From NCBI GenBank assembly GCA_037074705.1, contig CM073595.1, positions 49,409,639 through 49,473,638 of the forward strand: a stretch of DNA of 64,000 nucleotides. The letters run 5' to 3'. Below the pieces are notes generated by a model that saw only the letters and a program-made list of their open reading frames with translations, did not search any database and was not told the DNA's origin. Every line of letters starts with the position of its first letter. The first letter of the stretch is position 1. Positions 22,850-36,400 of the stretch are shown here, in pieces. The DNA is from Zhengitettix transpicula (lineage: Eukaryota > Arthropoda > Insecta > Orthoptera > Tetrigidae). The position numbers and the translations under genes are program-made.

Positions 22850-25800
22850 GAAAACATGCCAATTAAAAATTATAGATTCTAACTTTCTTGTGTAGATATC
22901 ACAGTTGTCAACTTTCAAGCAAAGGTAACACATGGTTTTCAATATTAAGCGAGATTTAGAAACTTTATGGGCGGTTTCTCAGTGGATGGTATTGAAAATG
23001 AAACAACAAAGTACAATACAAAACAATTTAATATATACTTTTTATATATATGTACATAAATAGGATTTCTTTATAGTAGCAAAAGCATGAAGTTTATTCA
23101 CCTCATACAAGGACACTGTAAAATAAATTAAAAAAGTCTGGAATCGCACTATTAAAAGAAATTATCCAGTCCATTTTACTAGGACAGCATCTCACAAAAT
23201 GTCATCTCTTTTTAATCTACACAATTGAAACACACTACCTGTTCATGAAAATGACATTCAAGTATAATTATGATTAATACATTTTTTATTAATTTTAGTC
23301 TGAATAATGAATTTGTAACAAATTATGATGACCCACGTGTATGTTTCAATTCACGTGAAATATCGAATATTAGCGTGTATCCGTCTGTATTTAAGTTAGA
23401 AAACTTGCGCCAGTAACATTATCTCAAACAGCTTTGTGTGCTGACTGTAACTTTTAAAAAATTATCTATGTTAATATTTTATTATTGCTTCATCCTAAAT
23501 CTTTTAAAAATACAATAAATGCTAATTAAAAAGTTACAAAATAAATTCAAATATGATAAAGAACTTGATTTACTTTTGTATTAGTTGTGTTGATAAAGAC
23601 AGTTAATGTGTTCAAAATTTTTTTTTTGAAATTGGTACAAAATTTATCGGTACATGTTAAACAAATTTTACACACTTCAAAAAATGTATTACATTTAAAA
23701 TAAATATGCAATGAATTTACAAAATCACTATATAATAAAGGTATTATATTAGAATATTCCTATGTTCATAACTCGTTAAGATAATGTAAATAACAATTAT
23801 GATTTACAAATGAGTCAAATTTGATAATATGGTAGGCAGATGAGAGGATTTAAATTCCCGTGGTAACACTTCCTGCCATAGACTAGAGGAGAGAAGTGAA
23901 GTCGCTTCTCTCAATTTTTACTTGTAATCCTTACATCCTTGTTCTCCTTCTCTGGATGCATGCAATAAGACAAGACAAAACAGCAACAATTGGGAGTGAG
24001 TTATTTCCCTTGTTAAAAGAATTCTATAAAGCTAAATCCAGTCATCACAGGGCCAAAATTGATAATTATAAAATTTACCTTAATATATATTTATATTATA
24101 TACATGCATATTTACAGTACATAAATATGGGTTAAGTAAATAAAAGGTATTGTATCACCAATGTGCATTTTTGGCTGGAAGATGCTTTTAAAATTGGCAA
24201 GGCAGTGAGTAAATTTACTTGTTTTTTTTTTATCTATTTAAAACAAATTTTGATCAGTGGATAGAATCCACCACTTTGAAATATCAATTCTTTTTGCATT
24301 CAAAGTGTTTCACTGTAACATATTGACATTAGGTGCAAAAGTCACGAGAGATCTTTTCCTCCGACAAATAATGATCAAACATCTTCCTTCAGAGAGGAAA
24401 TGAAAGCAAACGACCAATTCAAACGCATATTGTAAACTTGGTTATGAGTGAACCATTTCTGAATCTATATCTGTAATAAATATATTTTGCAAATTTAAAA
24501 TGTCCAAAGTATCATCATCAAACATTAAAATACACAGGCAAACACATGAAGCAATATATAACAAGAAAGAAGAAAGGAAAATTAGTGAAATACAGAACAT
24601 CAAGTGTTTTCAAATAAAATGCAATAGTTAAATTATATGTTTCAAATACAGGACTAAAATTTAGTTTATTTACTTCTATCAAATCTGGCCAATATTGTCT
24701 GTAACAAATGTATAGAGAGTAAGAAACATCAAATATCCTAATGCTGCAACTGACCGCTTCCTGGAAAATGCTACTGAAAACCAATTGTTCTTTAAATATG
24801 TGCTCCAATTATTACAAAGGAAATTCATACTTCTCACTTAAAATAAGAGAGATTGAATGTACTGACAATAATAGTGGTCAAAGATGTTATACATAATTTC
24901 ACCCATTTTTGACAGAAATGTAACTGACAACCAGTTTCCAGTTTTAACAAAACAATTCTATTGACTATAACAATTGCTCACTTCAGTAATTTTAAAACAG
25001 AATGCCTGAATAACTTTAGAAACCCTAGTAAATATTCAGAATAAAAAAAAATGTTCAGCAAATTATATCTTTCAGTGCATTAAAGGTGTTCAAGGATTTA
25101 CTTATCAAAACTTATTAACAAAAATAATACTATGAGCAAACACAAAATAAATTATAACTGTTTGGGAATTATTGGGAGCTTTGGTTATAGGAAACAATTA
25201 TTAAACAAAGTAAATATGACAAAGGTAACAAAGTTATGGTACATAGTTTTTCCAGTTCAAGTAAAATAATTTGCACTGCTGTAGTAAATCAGTTAAATCA
25301 CAGCAGAAAAAATATAAGCAATTTACACAGGAACAAGAGCAATTTATGATATAGTAATAACAAGTAATAGGCAGTATGTTTAAAAGAAATTATTAAGTTG
25401 TAAGTTGTATTACAAATATTAATCTTGTAAGTATGTACCAAATAGAGTTGGAGGAAATTCAAAAACACTAAAAAAATAGTTATTATGATTAGAATATATA
25501 TTTTACATATTTTTAAGATACCAATTATAGTTATTACTTCATGGAGATGACATTCATTCACTATCTGCACAGTTTCTCAGAAAGTCACAAAGCTAACTTG
25601 ACACTATTAATGAGTAAACATTTCAAATATTGCTCTGTTTTGAGTGAAATATGTATTGAAATTAAAATTGTTTATTTTTCATATTAGTATTTAACTTTTA
25701 CTAGCTGATCAATTGTAAATATCTCCAATAAATAGAGATATGAAAATAATAATGAACCAAAGATTGTGACAATTTGTAACTAATTTGTGTTAGGTAAATA

Positions 25801-27431
25801 AAATATTTTTAATCAACTAGAAAAGTTGGATGAAAATAAAATTTGGATTATCATTAATAATCAGGTTCAACTGGAAGAACTTCACTCAGGCATGAAACAA
25901 TTATACATAATTTTTAGTTATATCCATGAAAACTAAATACAACTGAGCAGAAGAAAGTACTAACAATGGTTGTTAAAATCATTAATTGTAGGCACACTTA
26001 TTAATTACAAAATTTAGATGTTGAACAAAATAAAGCAGAATTTAAAAAAATACTGTATAAAAATTTGGTAATACAGAAGCCATACTTAATTTAATTTTTA
26101 GCAGACAAGTCAATGGTATACAATTACCAAAACCGGACTGCAATGTTTAACCTGTTTCAGCCAACATTTATTTCAGCCTTAATTTCTAACTTTATATTAA
26201 ATACTATAGAATTTTCCTAACCAGAAATTCCTTTATTGAGAACAAATTACATTTTGAGAAAAGTGTGCACAATACTTCATCTGATTTTAAGTAAAATAAA
26301 TAAATATTCTACTCCATAAAAAAACCAATTCTAATATTTCCAAAAAAAAGTATAAGTAAATCATGTGGTTAAATTACAAACATTCTTATTTTTAAACCAA
26401 GTGAGAAATCAATTGTCAACAAATCAATGCCATAAACCACAATTATGAATATATTCTTATTCCATTAATGATTTGAAATTAGTTTTTGAGCACATCATTC
26501 GATTCAAAGGCATTATTGAAATAAACTCTCATTATTAAAATGTTCAATGTTAGTATCACATGGTAATTGTGAAACCCAATGTTTTAGCAATATTAAACTC
26601 TGAGAAGACAATTTCTAGAAACCTGAAATAATTGGTAACTCTATTATCACATAAAATTTTTGAATCTTGTATTTAATAGAAAGTAAGTAAGTATAATTCA
26701 ACTCTAACCTCTTCTAGCTATCACTTAAGTAAAAAAAAGAATTTAAACTTTCAGTTTCCTTATATACTTCCCAAAACTTTGATTGGTCCCCAAAATATTG
26801 AAAACAAATCTGACACCATTAACTCCAAATATTAATATTTAAGAACTCCAAATCTGTCACAAAATATTATGTATATAACAAGAAACTTCAACAGATGAAA
26901 AAATGTAACACAAGTCAAAGGAAAGTCCTCGTAAGACGTACTTAAAGCATAATTGCTTACGACAAATGCAAGTCTGTAAAGCTTAATCCGTTCTGTGGTG
27001 GAAAATGTTCTGCTGTTTATGAAACTAGACTTACAGCAAATCAAAAAACAACAACAAATATAATAGGAACAACAAAAGAATTTAATGAATGTTGGAACTG
27101 TAGGGAATGCTTCTAAATTAAGAATTGTTTAAATTTCTTAAAACTAAAGTCTATTCTAAGAATAGGAAATACAACATATAAAAACCTGTTTGTTTTCACA
27201 TACATCATAAAACAACAACAACAAATCATAATTTTTTCTAATGAGAATGAAAGTATCTGAAGAAAAATATGAGATCAAATATTGCTAATATAAAAACTGA
27301 AAATAATAAATGAAGAATGAAAGATATTGAAGAATGGATAACTTATACACTTTATCCACTATGGGAGGAAAACATACAAGTTCTGAAATGGTTTACTCAT
27401 CCATGATAGTGTTTTGTCAGCATTTAAATAT
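22850..27431. other. AT-rich interval; probably contains dsh 3' UTR
   Basis: No exon, RNA gene or transposon recognised. The sequence is uniformly AT-rich with many T- and A-runs. Because dsh reads leftward and stops at 27432, part of this interval should be its 3' UTR. Minus-strand AATAAA occurs at several places (for example near 26229 and 26166), so the end cannot be chosen. Open frames at 23896-24135, 24518-24808 and 25298-25570 are low-complexity chance frames. Confidence 0.4.
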
Positions 27432-30400
27432 CTACATTACATCCACAAAAAATTCACAAGGATTGCCCATAGCAATACGGAAAGACTGCCTACTACCAGA
27501 GAGGTCCTGTGTCTGCTGCAATGGGTGCTGCGATTGGGGGCCAGCAGTGGAAGTTGTTGCCACAGACTGTTCTGAGCCACTGGATCTAGACCTGGAACCT
27601 CCAGAGCGTCGTCCACTCCCAGCAGCAGTTTTCGCAACCATGACTCCGGCAAGGTCACTTTCACTTGCTGAGCTACCAGATTTTGGCATGTCCACAGCTA
27701 CTTCCTTACACACATGCTCAGAATCATTACTACTTCCACCTGAAATGGTAATTTGATATAATGTCAAAGTACTATTTTCAAAAAGATCTGTATCTGTTAC
27801 AATTTACACAATACTTCATAGAACATTTCATTTAGGTCACTTACATTAATTAGGTCTTCTATAAATACATGTGCAATTGTAGCAAATTACTGAAACGTTA
27901 CTATGACTTTACATTTTAGAAAAACAATGATAGTCTTACAAACGCGTTCTTAAGAACTTTAAATGCATGTGACAAAATTCTCAAACTACATGGAACTCAG
28001 TCAAAACTGCACAATTTAAACAAGTAATCCATATAATTTATGAATAAGCTAATGCATAACAATTGATAACAAAACACATTTACTGACACAATTTTCTATA
28101 AATAATTGAATTTTAATTACCAGATCCACTGTGTACACTTTCTTCTCTAGTATAACCGTATACCGAAGGTTCATTTGTGTAGTTAAATGGCATAGGTGCA
28201 TATCCAGCACCCGTATGGGGGAGGTATGTACCAGAGTATGGCATGTGTGAACCACCCCATGAAGGTGGCATTGTGTTAGGGTGAGGCAATGGGCCTACAG
28301 TATCCAGATCAAGCGACACACAATCTTCATGTATTTTCAATGTTGACATTGCTGCAAACATAACTTTATCTTATGAAAGATTCCAATACGAAATATATAT
28401 AATTGGATAAAATAAATACAAGATTAATTATTAAACTAAATTGATTGAGTCACAGATTTAATAGCAAAAATTTTAAAACACACAAAAAGGTTTGAAGACA
28501 AAAGTAAAGCTATATGACATGTAGATAATAATCCTCCACTGATTGTATACAGCAGTTATAAATAATAATTAAGTTAAAATGAATGACTTATGCAAAAAAT
28601 AATTATTTTACAGAACTGAGAATTTTTAGATAAATTTTACTTCAAACAGTTGCTTTCTTCATTTTTAAAAAACCTATTTCAGAGTAAATGTTTATAATTT
28701 ACTTCTATTTCTTTCCTTGGCAATAAACATTATTGTGAATCATGAAAATACTTATGCTTTAATTTTGTAATTCAACCTAAATTGCTTAACACTTTACAAA
28801 AATATTAATTTAATGTTAAAATAATTAATTGCACGTCCAAAATGATAAACAGTCGGCAATCTACCATCAGCATTTAACTATGAAATATAAGCTGGAATTA
28901 AGCATACCTGTGCATATATCTCCGAAAACATAATAACACTGTTCTGAGAATGTTATTTTATTGACAGTGTGTCTAATGTAACCTGCTTTTAACATCTGTG
29001 AAGCATATTTACGTGCATCACGGCGGTCAACAAATCCTTCAACATGACTGTGCAACCAATCAACTACATCACAACCTGGAAATAAGTCATAAATCATTTA
29101 ATAATTCAATTATATTTATGAAATCCAACACTTGTGAGCATGATACAATCTGGTAGTAATGGATATTTTTAACAAGATATTAAAAGTAAGTATACAGAAG
29201 GAACAGGAAAACCAGCATACCTAAAGGTGGATATTTTTTTATTAAATATATGTAGTTTTAGAAACATACAAAATTATGATTGTATGAATACAGAATATGT
29301 TACTTCAAATCAATGTTAAGGTGAGTATAACAGATCATTACTTGCCAGAATAAAATTTTGTGCTGCATTGTAACATACCAATGAGAGTAAAGCTATTCAC
29401 ATAAGAAGTTTAAAATTTTAACCAGTACAGATGAAATAAGAAAGATAAAACTGTACCATCATAATTAAAATCAACAGCAAAGTTTAGATGTACCTATGAA
29501 TGCATTAGGGATGGTTATCTTAAGCCACATCCTATCCCGTATTTCTAGGCCTGAGTCAGGACGAGCCATTGCTCTAACAATGGTTGACATGTCTGTATTT
29601 ACAGAAAGCTGCAAATCTTCAAATGGGCCTATAACCATATAAAAATGTTTAATTAAATCTTGACGTACAGATATGTGAGGTTATTTTGTACATTGTACAT
29701 GCAAATTTGTTACTTACGTTCTGTGTCGGGCATGCTAGACGTAATGGATGAACTAGTAGATGTAAGGGTTGTCATTGAAGGTGGGCGAACAGGAAAAGAT
29801 TCTCCTGAACAGAAAAAAAAATTAAGCAAAATTTCTTACCTAATATTTTAAAATTATTATTGGGTGAAACTACTGGTAAATTACATCATAAAAAAGACTT
29901 ACAACTTATTCTACTTCATGAATGAGTTAATGTAATTTTATTAGTGAACTTGGTAACATTTCAATAGTGTACGTTTTCATAACCGGACACACTTTTCAAT
30001 CATGGGGAATAAAGAAAAACAAGCTGGACAAAGCAAGAAAACAGAAACCAAAAAGTGAACGAAGATAATATACATATATCCTTCCTTGTTGAATGTTTAA
30101 ACATCAATATACCATCATTGATTTTATGGTTCTGTCACCAATTTCACTGTTCAAAATTTACTCTGTTAATATACTATCTTAAATTTTAATTCTGATAGCC
30201 AAATTAAAATTTTCTGTAATTTTCTTAATTTTTCACTGTTACATAGTTTTCTAAGCATTATTTATGTAGACAATTGTGCCCTCAAATTATTTTGCGCTGA
30301 AATTAATAGAAAGACAATAATGGACTATAAAAAGTTACTATAATTATCTTTTCGTATCTTCGTTAAATTGCACCGCATCATACTGGAATTACAGAACTTT

Positions 30401-33400
30401 TCAGATTACAGAACAACACTATGGCTCCACCCAGCCTTGCTCATAACACAGTACATGTTATAAAACACCAATTCCTCTTAATACTTCTGTAAATAGTTGG
30501 ATCAGCCATTATTGCAATGTAATTCACCAAGCTTAGTGTGTCTTACAGGAACAGCATTCTTCGAGGATCGGTAATTTTGTATGAAAGGATCATAGATGAT
30601 GGAACCAGCTTTAACATAGTTCAAATATTTATTAATCTAAAAGAGCACACACATACACAATTGGAAAGATATGATCATTTAATATCTGACCTCGTATTGC
30701 AGCTGTATGTGCTACCCAAGCACCTGGATCTATAGGCCTCACTGGTTCAGTACGAGGGATAGTAAAATATCCCTTTGGATTTGGGTCCCAACATTTTGCT
30801 ACAACCAATTTAATAGGCCTGAAAAATTTTTAATACTATTAGAGGCAAACAAAATAGAAAAAAAACTATAGAGCAATGATAAACTAAACCAGTCTTGGAA
30901 TGTTCATCTTTAGCTTTTGTAGAAGTATAGCTGTGAATTAATAAAAATTTGTACCATTAATTTAAGGATGTAGAACATAATGTAAAAATAAAAAACAAAA
31001 GAATTTTCTTAAAAACTGGGGTTTGCTGTTTATTACAGCACTATAGTTTAAAGGCCTTTTTATGTTTGTTGATAATTAACAGTAAACTTATGTAACCAAG
31101 TAGGGATTTGAGGTGGTTACGGTTTATTGTAAACCCAAATAAATGTTTATTATTTGATTTCTCTTTTTAAAAAATAATCCAGGACACATCACAAATATGA
31201 TTTCAACAGATTTATTTGAACCACTGGACACACTTCTCACTCATGGGAATACAGAATGAAGGTATTACCTACCCTGGTTTTTGCACAACCTCTCGTAATA
31301 CCCGTACTGCCTCATCATTTGACATATTTTCAAAATTAATGTCATTAACCTGAAGAATCATATCACCTGGCTCTATTCTGCCATCTAAAGCTACTGCACC
31401 CCTGGAAAAAAAAAAGACATTGCCTAATTACGTCAATAATGAATATGTATTTAAGTTACATAAAATATTTAACTTCTTAAAAAATAAATCCATTCTGAAA
31501 GATTTTGAAAACATTTCACAACAGTTTTCTTGCTATTGAAATTTTTCAGTTGTCCCAGAAGCACTGACAGGCATGTTATTTGCAAAGAGAGCAAGATATG
31601 AATCTTCAATGTTAGGAAAATTGTACAGGTACTTTCTGCATGTCCCAAATATAGTGAAACCCACTATTAAAAAAGCATTGTGTTGTATCTGAAGTGCTGA
31701 ATTCACTTCTTTTCCACAGAAAATCAGATAGGATACATTTTTTCAGGAACAGTTATTGCAATATCTGAACTAAAGCAAGGCATTGTGTAAAAGATATAGA
31801 TTAGAGACATAAATTGTTAAGGTTAGAAAAAACCAACCCCACACGAAATACAGTAACAAATAAATAATGAAGAAACCACTATTTCTTTAAAAGAAAAACT
31901 CAAAAAAATTTGTGTCAGTATTGATGCAAACATAAATTGTAAATTTCTACAAAATATTGTAGCCACTCACCCTTTCATAATGGAACCAACATAAATACCA
32001 CCATCACCCCCTTTGTTGCTCTGACCAACTATGCTAATGCCAAGGAAGTTTACAGTGTCCATATTAAGCGTAACAGTAATGATATTGAGAGACATGGTCG
32101 AATCAGTGATTGAGGAAAATGAAGAAGTCCTGGACATAGGAGGTTGCTGCTGCCTTGGTCTCCTTTTCCGTTGAGGTCTTCTTCGACCAAGGTGTAACCT
32201 TGATACGCTGCTGTGATCTGTGAAATAAGATACATGACATTAACAACATCATCATCATCTAAACATTGGGAAACTTTTATTCTTAGTGTTTACATATTTT
32301 CCTTATTGAAAAAATACAAAATGAATGTATACCTGTGCCCAGAGTTTGCCTGTCAACTGATAGATTAGTTGCTCGACCTGTGGTTGTAGTAATTCTGCTA
32401 GATGCATCATCTTCAGATTCTAAGAAACTTGTCGATTCAAGATCTGAACTTAACATTGAGGAAGACTCGTAACCATGACCGGAACGATGTTTGGAGTGGC
32501 CGTTGATTCGTAACCCTAAAACACAACATGTGACATATTGTTTATTTGCATGTATAAACATTAAACAATATTTTCTAAAGACAAAAGGATATAACAATTT
32601 CATCAATATTATTCACTCTCGAACACTAGAATACACGGGGGGGGGGGGGGGGGGGGCAACCCATTCTTGCATAGGAATTCATATTTCATGCACATCAATG
32701 TAAGACACACTTTACAAATGAACATAAGTATATATGCTAAAATTAACACAAAGGTTGTTGAGCCATAGATTATTTTAACATTTTTGGTTTTAAAGGCGCT
32801 ATAGCCAATAACAAAACACAACCAAAGTCTTCTCAATTTATTACACTCATCCTTACTCTGAAATTAATAGTACATGTAATCTGAGTAAAGGTAAGGAAAT
32901 CTACCATTAAATTCTAATTGGAGTCAATAGGGAATGTTGTTGAAAAGTTAACTAAATAATAATCAAGGCTAATGTTGTGTGCATATCAAAACCAATGGTG
33001 CAGCAATGAAATATAGCAAATTTGAAATACTAATCAGAAAGATTTTCATGATAAATTCAAACAATTCCTATATCAATTCTGTTATAATCAACCAACTTCA
33101 TACATCAAAATTGTTACTTATTATCCTATGATCATACACAAATTAATATATTTTCAATGTGATAATTTCAGGATGACCCCTCACTAGAACTGATATAAGT
33201 TTTAGTCATAACAAACAAACTTATTCTCTCACAGAGAATAGAGTTGTGAAATGCTCATAAAATAAATTAATTTTACGAGAACGTTTTCTGGCAACAAGCA
33301 GTTTCAAAGAGGCAAAAATGACGACATAGTTGAATATGTTTACTTATAATGTTTAAATTCCCATTCGTCTTTCAAATGAATGTACTGTAAATCATTGCCA

Positions 33401-36400
33401 ATTATACCAGTTTGAGACTAGTATAATTAAAAGACAATCACATAAATTCAATCGCTATTAGGGAAAGTTTACACAATTCCACCAAACATCATATTTCACA
33501 CCAACAACAAAAAAGGTAACAAAGAGGTACATAGTGTGTGATTTTATTAGTAATTAAAAATGATTCACATAACCTCTTGCTGTATGGTTATTCATAAATA
33601 TCCACCTTAATCTAAGTACTTTATAAAATCCACACAATTCAAATACTGCCAATAAAACATCTAAAAACTTGTTATCTCAGAATTTATGAACAGGAAATTA
33701 ACAAAGTATATTTGTATCCTTTCTGACCACAACCCATATATAAATAGAGCACGACAATAGTCACAGTAATGCATGAGATACTCTTAATTAATGGGTATGG
33801 TTATTTTAATTAAGGAATAAAAAAATTGGTTTTTGGTGTTCTTAAATAACTATCTCAAACTGACTCACAATCACAGAGATGAGACTGCTATCTGCATGCA
33901 ATGAACTATTTAGATATCTCACCCTACAGAGGCTCTAGTGTTTCCACACATGCTACATCACAAAAAATTATACTCTGTGAACAAAACTATCTTGTCACCT
34001 ACCAAGCACAATGACTTTACTGGAACTTACCATTGTATTTATTGTATTTCTCATATTTATCTCCATGGTGTCTAGATCCTTTGTGTATGTTATGATGACC
34101 TACAATAGTAAAAATTAAAATAAAAAAATTAATAAATGTAAAAAAATCAATAAAACTTAAAAATAAACCAAACAATAGAAGTTGTATTAATAAAATTATT
34201 GGAACATATTTTAATGAATATTATTCCTTGCATTAAAAATAAGGGATGCCTCAATATTATTTTCAAATCAAACTAAGAAAATAAATCAATAAAAATACTA
34301 CAGCAAAAGAATGAAAGATAAAATGTTTCTGGCACACATCAGCATTTATAACTGTTTTCATAAAATTATAATTTATTAAATCAATTTATAAGTTATACAT
34401 TCTCATGTAATGATGGAAAGTAAGGCATGAAAGTTATTATATAGAAGAAGATACAGACCGACTCAAAATACTTAATTATGCCTACATTTTGGCTTTTCAG
34501 TGAACAAAGCAGCATGTACTAATGAAGTGGGAAGTAAAAGTGATTATAAAGGTTGTTAAACACACAACATATTAATAATTATTACAATTTGGCACTTTCT
34601 ATGGGGAAAATATATGAACATAGTTGCAACCATATTTGGTTTGAAGAATCTAAAGGAAATTTGGCATTATAATAAGAAAGGATGTATATAACAATACAAC
34701 TAATATGAAAAAATAAGCAGCATACTGTATCCAGCAATATATAGGGTTCATATAATTAAAATACGATTCAGCAATGAAATAAGACCTATTTTCCCAAATC
34801 TATGTTAATGTAGATGGGGATAGGGACAGACTCATTTAGCACTGACATTTTAATGGTCACTGTGCTAGCACATACTTACTCAACTATTCTTGAACAATGT
34901 CCTAAGCCAATTTTTCTGCAAATCAGATCATAACTGCAGTAGCACTGTTCAAAAAAAAACTGAAGATGTCAAGTAAGTTTTCTAAATACTTGCAATATTT
35001 CTAAATATGACAATAAAAAAATATGCTCATATAATAATATCAAGAACTGTAATCTGGAAATTAACTATTGTGAAAGTATTCATGAAATATTATTGAGCAG
35101 AAAAGGAACAAAAGGGTACTCTGATATAAATAATTACCAAATTTATTGCTATTATTCACAAATAATTGACGAGATATCATCCTTGGAGCTTGAAAGTATA
35201 AAATTAATTAACTCCAAATTGTGAACTTGGTGTGGAGCTAACGAATAAAAAAATATTAAATTTAATATGAATTGTATAAGCAGATTATGTTGAAAACAGT
35301 GTATGTGTATATTGTAACATTAAACAAACCTTCACCAAAGAATGTGCATCTATAATTTCACAACCATTATAACATGTTACAAAATATTTTCTAATGACAT
35401 TAACACATTAAAGAAAAATTAATCTAAATAACAAAGAACAATCTTCTAATTTTCATGACAATTAAGATGAGTAGCATTACTCATAATAAATATTCACATT
35501 AAGAATCACACTAAAATGTGCAATTTATTTATAAGGCAGACATTTTTTTTCACTCAAAGAGAACAATATTAATTTCAGCTTGAAGCTTTGTGTATAATAT
35601 ATCAATCCTCAGCCATATTAAATTAAGTCAGAAGGGAGACCTTATACAGTCTACCTACACCAAGTAACCAGTTTTATATCACCTTTTAATATAAAAGATT
35701 TACTGTCATCAAATATGGGGGAGTTTCTTATTAAGAATTGTTAGTGTAATGTAAACCAATTAAAATACTATTAAGTATAAAAATCAGCACTTTTCATAAT
35801 GTCTGGTGGTGTTAAGTCTAACACTAATTTTTACATATTTAAACTTTTAAATAAAATGTGAAGGGCTCTAAATGGAGAAAGTATTCAAATTTTCCTTGTA
35901 ACAGAAGTCAGGAATAATTCACCATCAAAACTTTGTAGCATTTGTTACATACTAGTCAAGACACATTTGTTGTACTACAATAATTTTTTTAATAATAACT
36001 CAAAAATAAAATAAGTACAGTTTTTTAAACCTCACCTTGCCTCGAGCTGATAATTGACTCAGTTTCAGTGCATGTTGTATCTTCTATATTTGTTCTGCCT
36101 CCATGTACTGGGTTAATAATACTGGAATACAAAAATAATACAGACTTTACTAATAAATTAATTGAACAACAATTTTAGCAAAAAATTAAATATTTTATTC
36201 AGAAAATATATATATTAAGTACATAAAATAAGGTAACACTCAGTGGTGGCGCTCAAATTTTTTAACCCATTCTGGGCCTTTAGTGTTTCTCTTTCTACGA
36301 ACAGAGGTCAATTGACCCACTGAGCGGGAAATTTTCTCCTTCCTCTTCTGGTCTGTCATCTCGCCAGGTGGGACTTTCCTGATTAGTTATTTGTGCTTTG

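Noticed and set aside
27334..27756. 140-codon plus-strand open frame
   Set aside because: It is the antisense of the last dsh exon, whose C-terminus is unmistakable on the minus strand.
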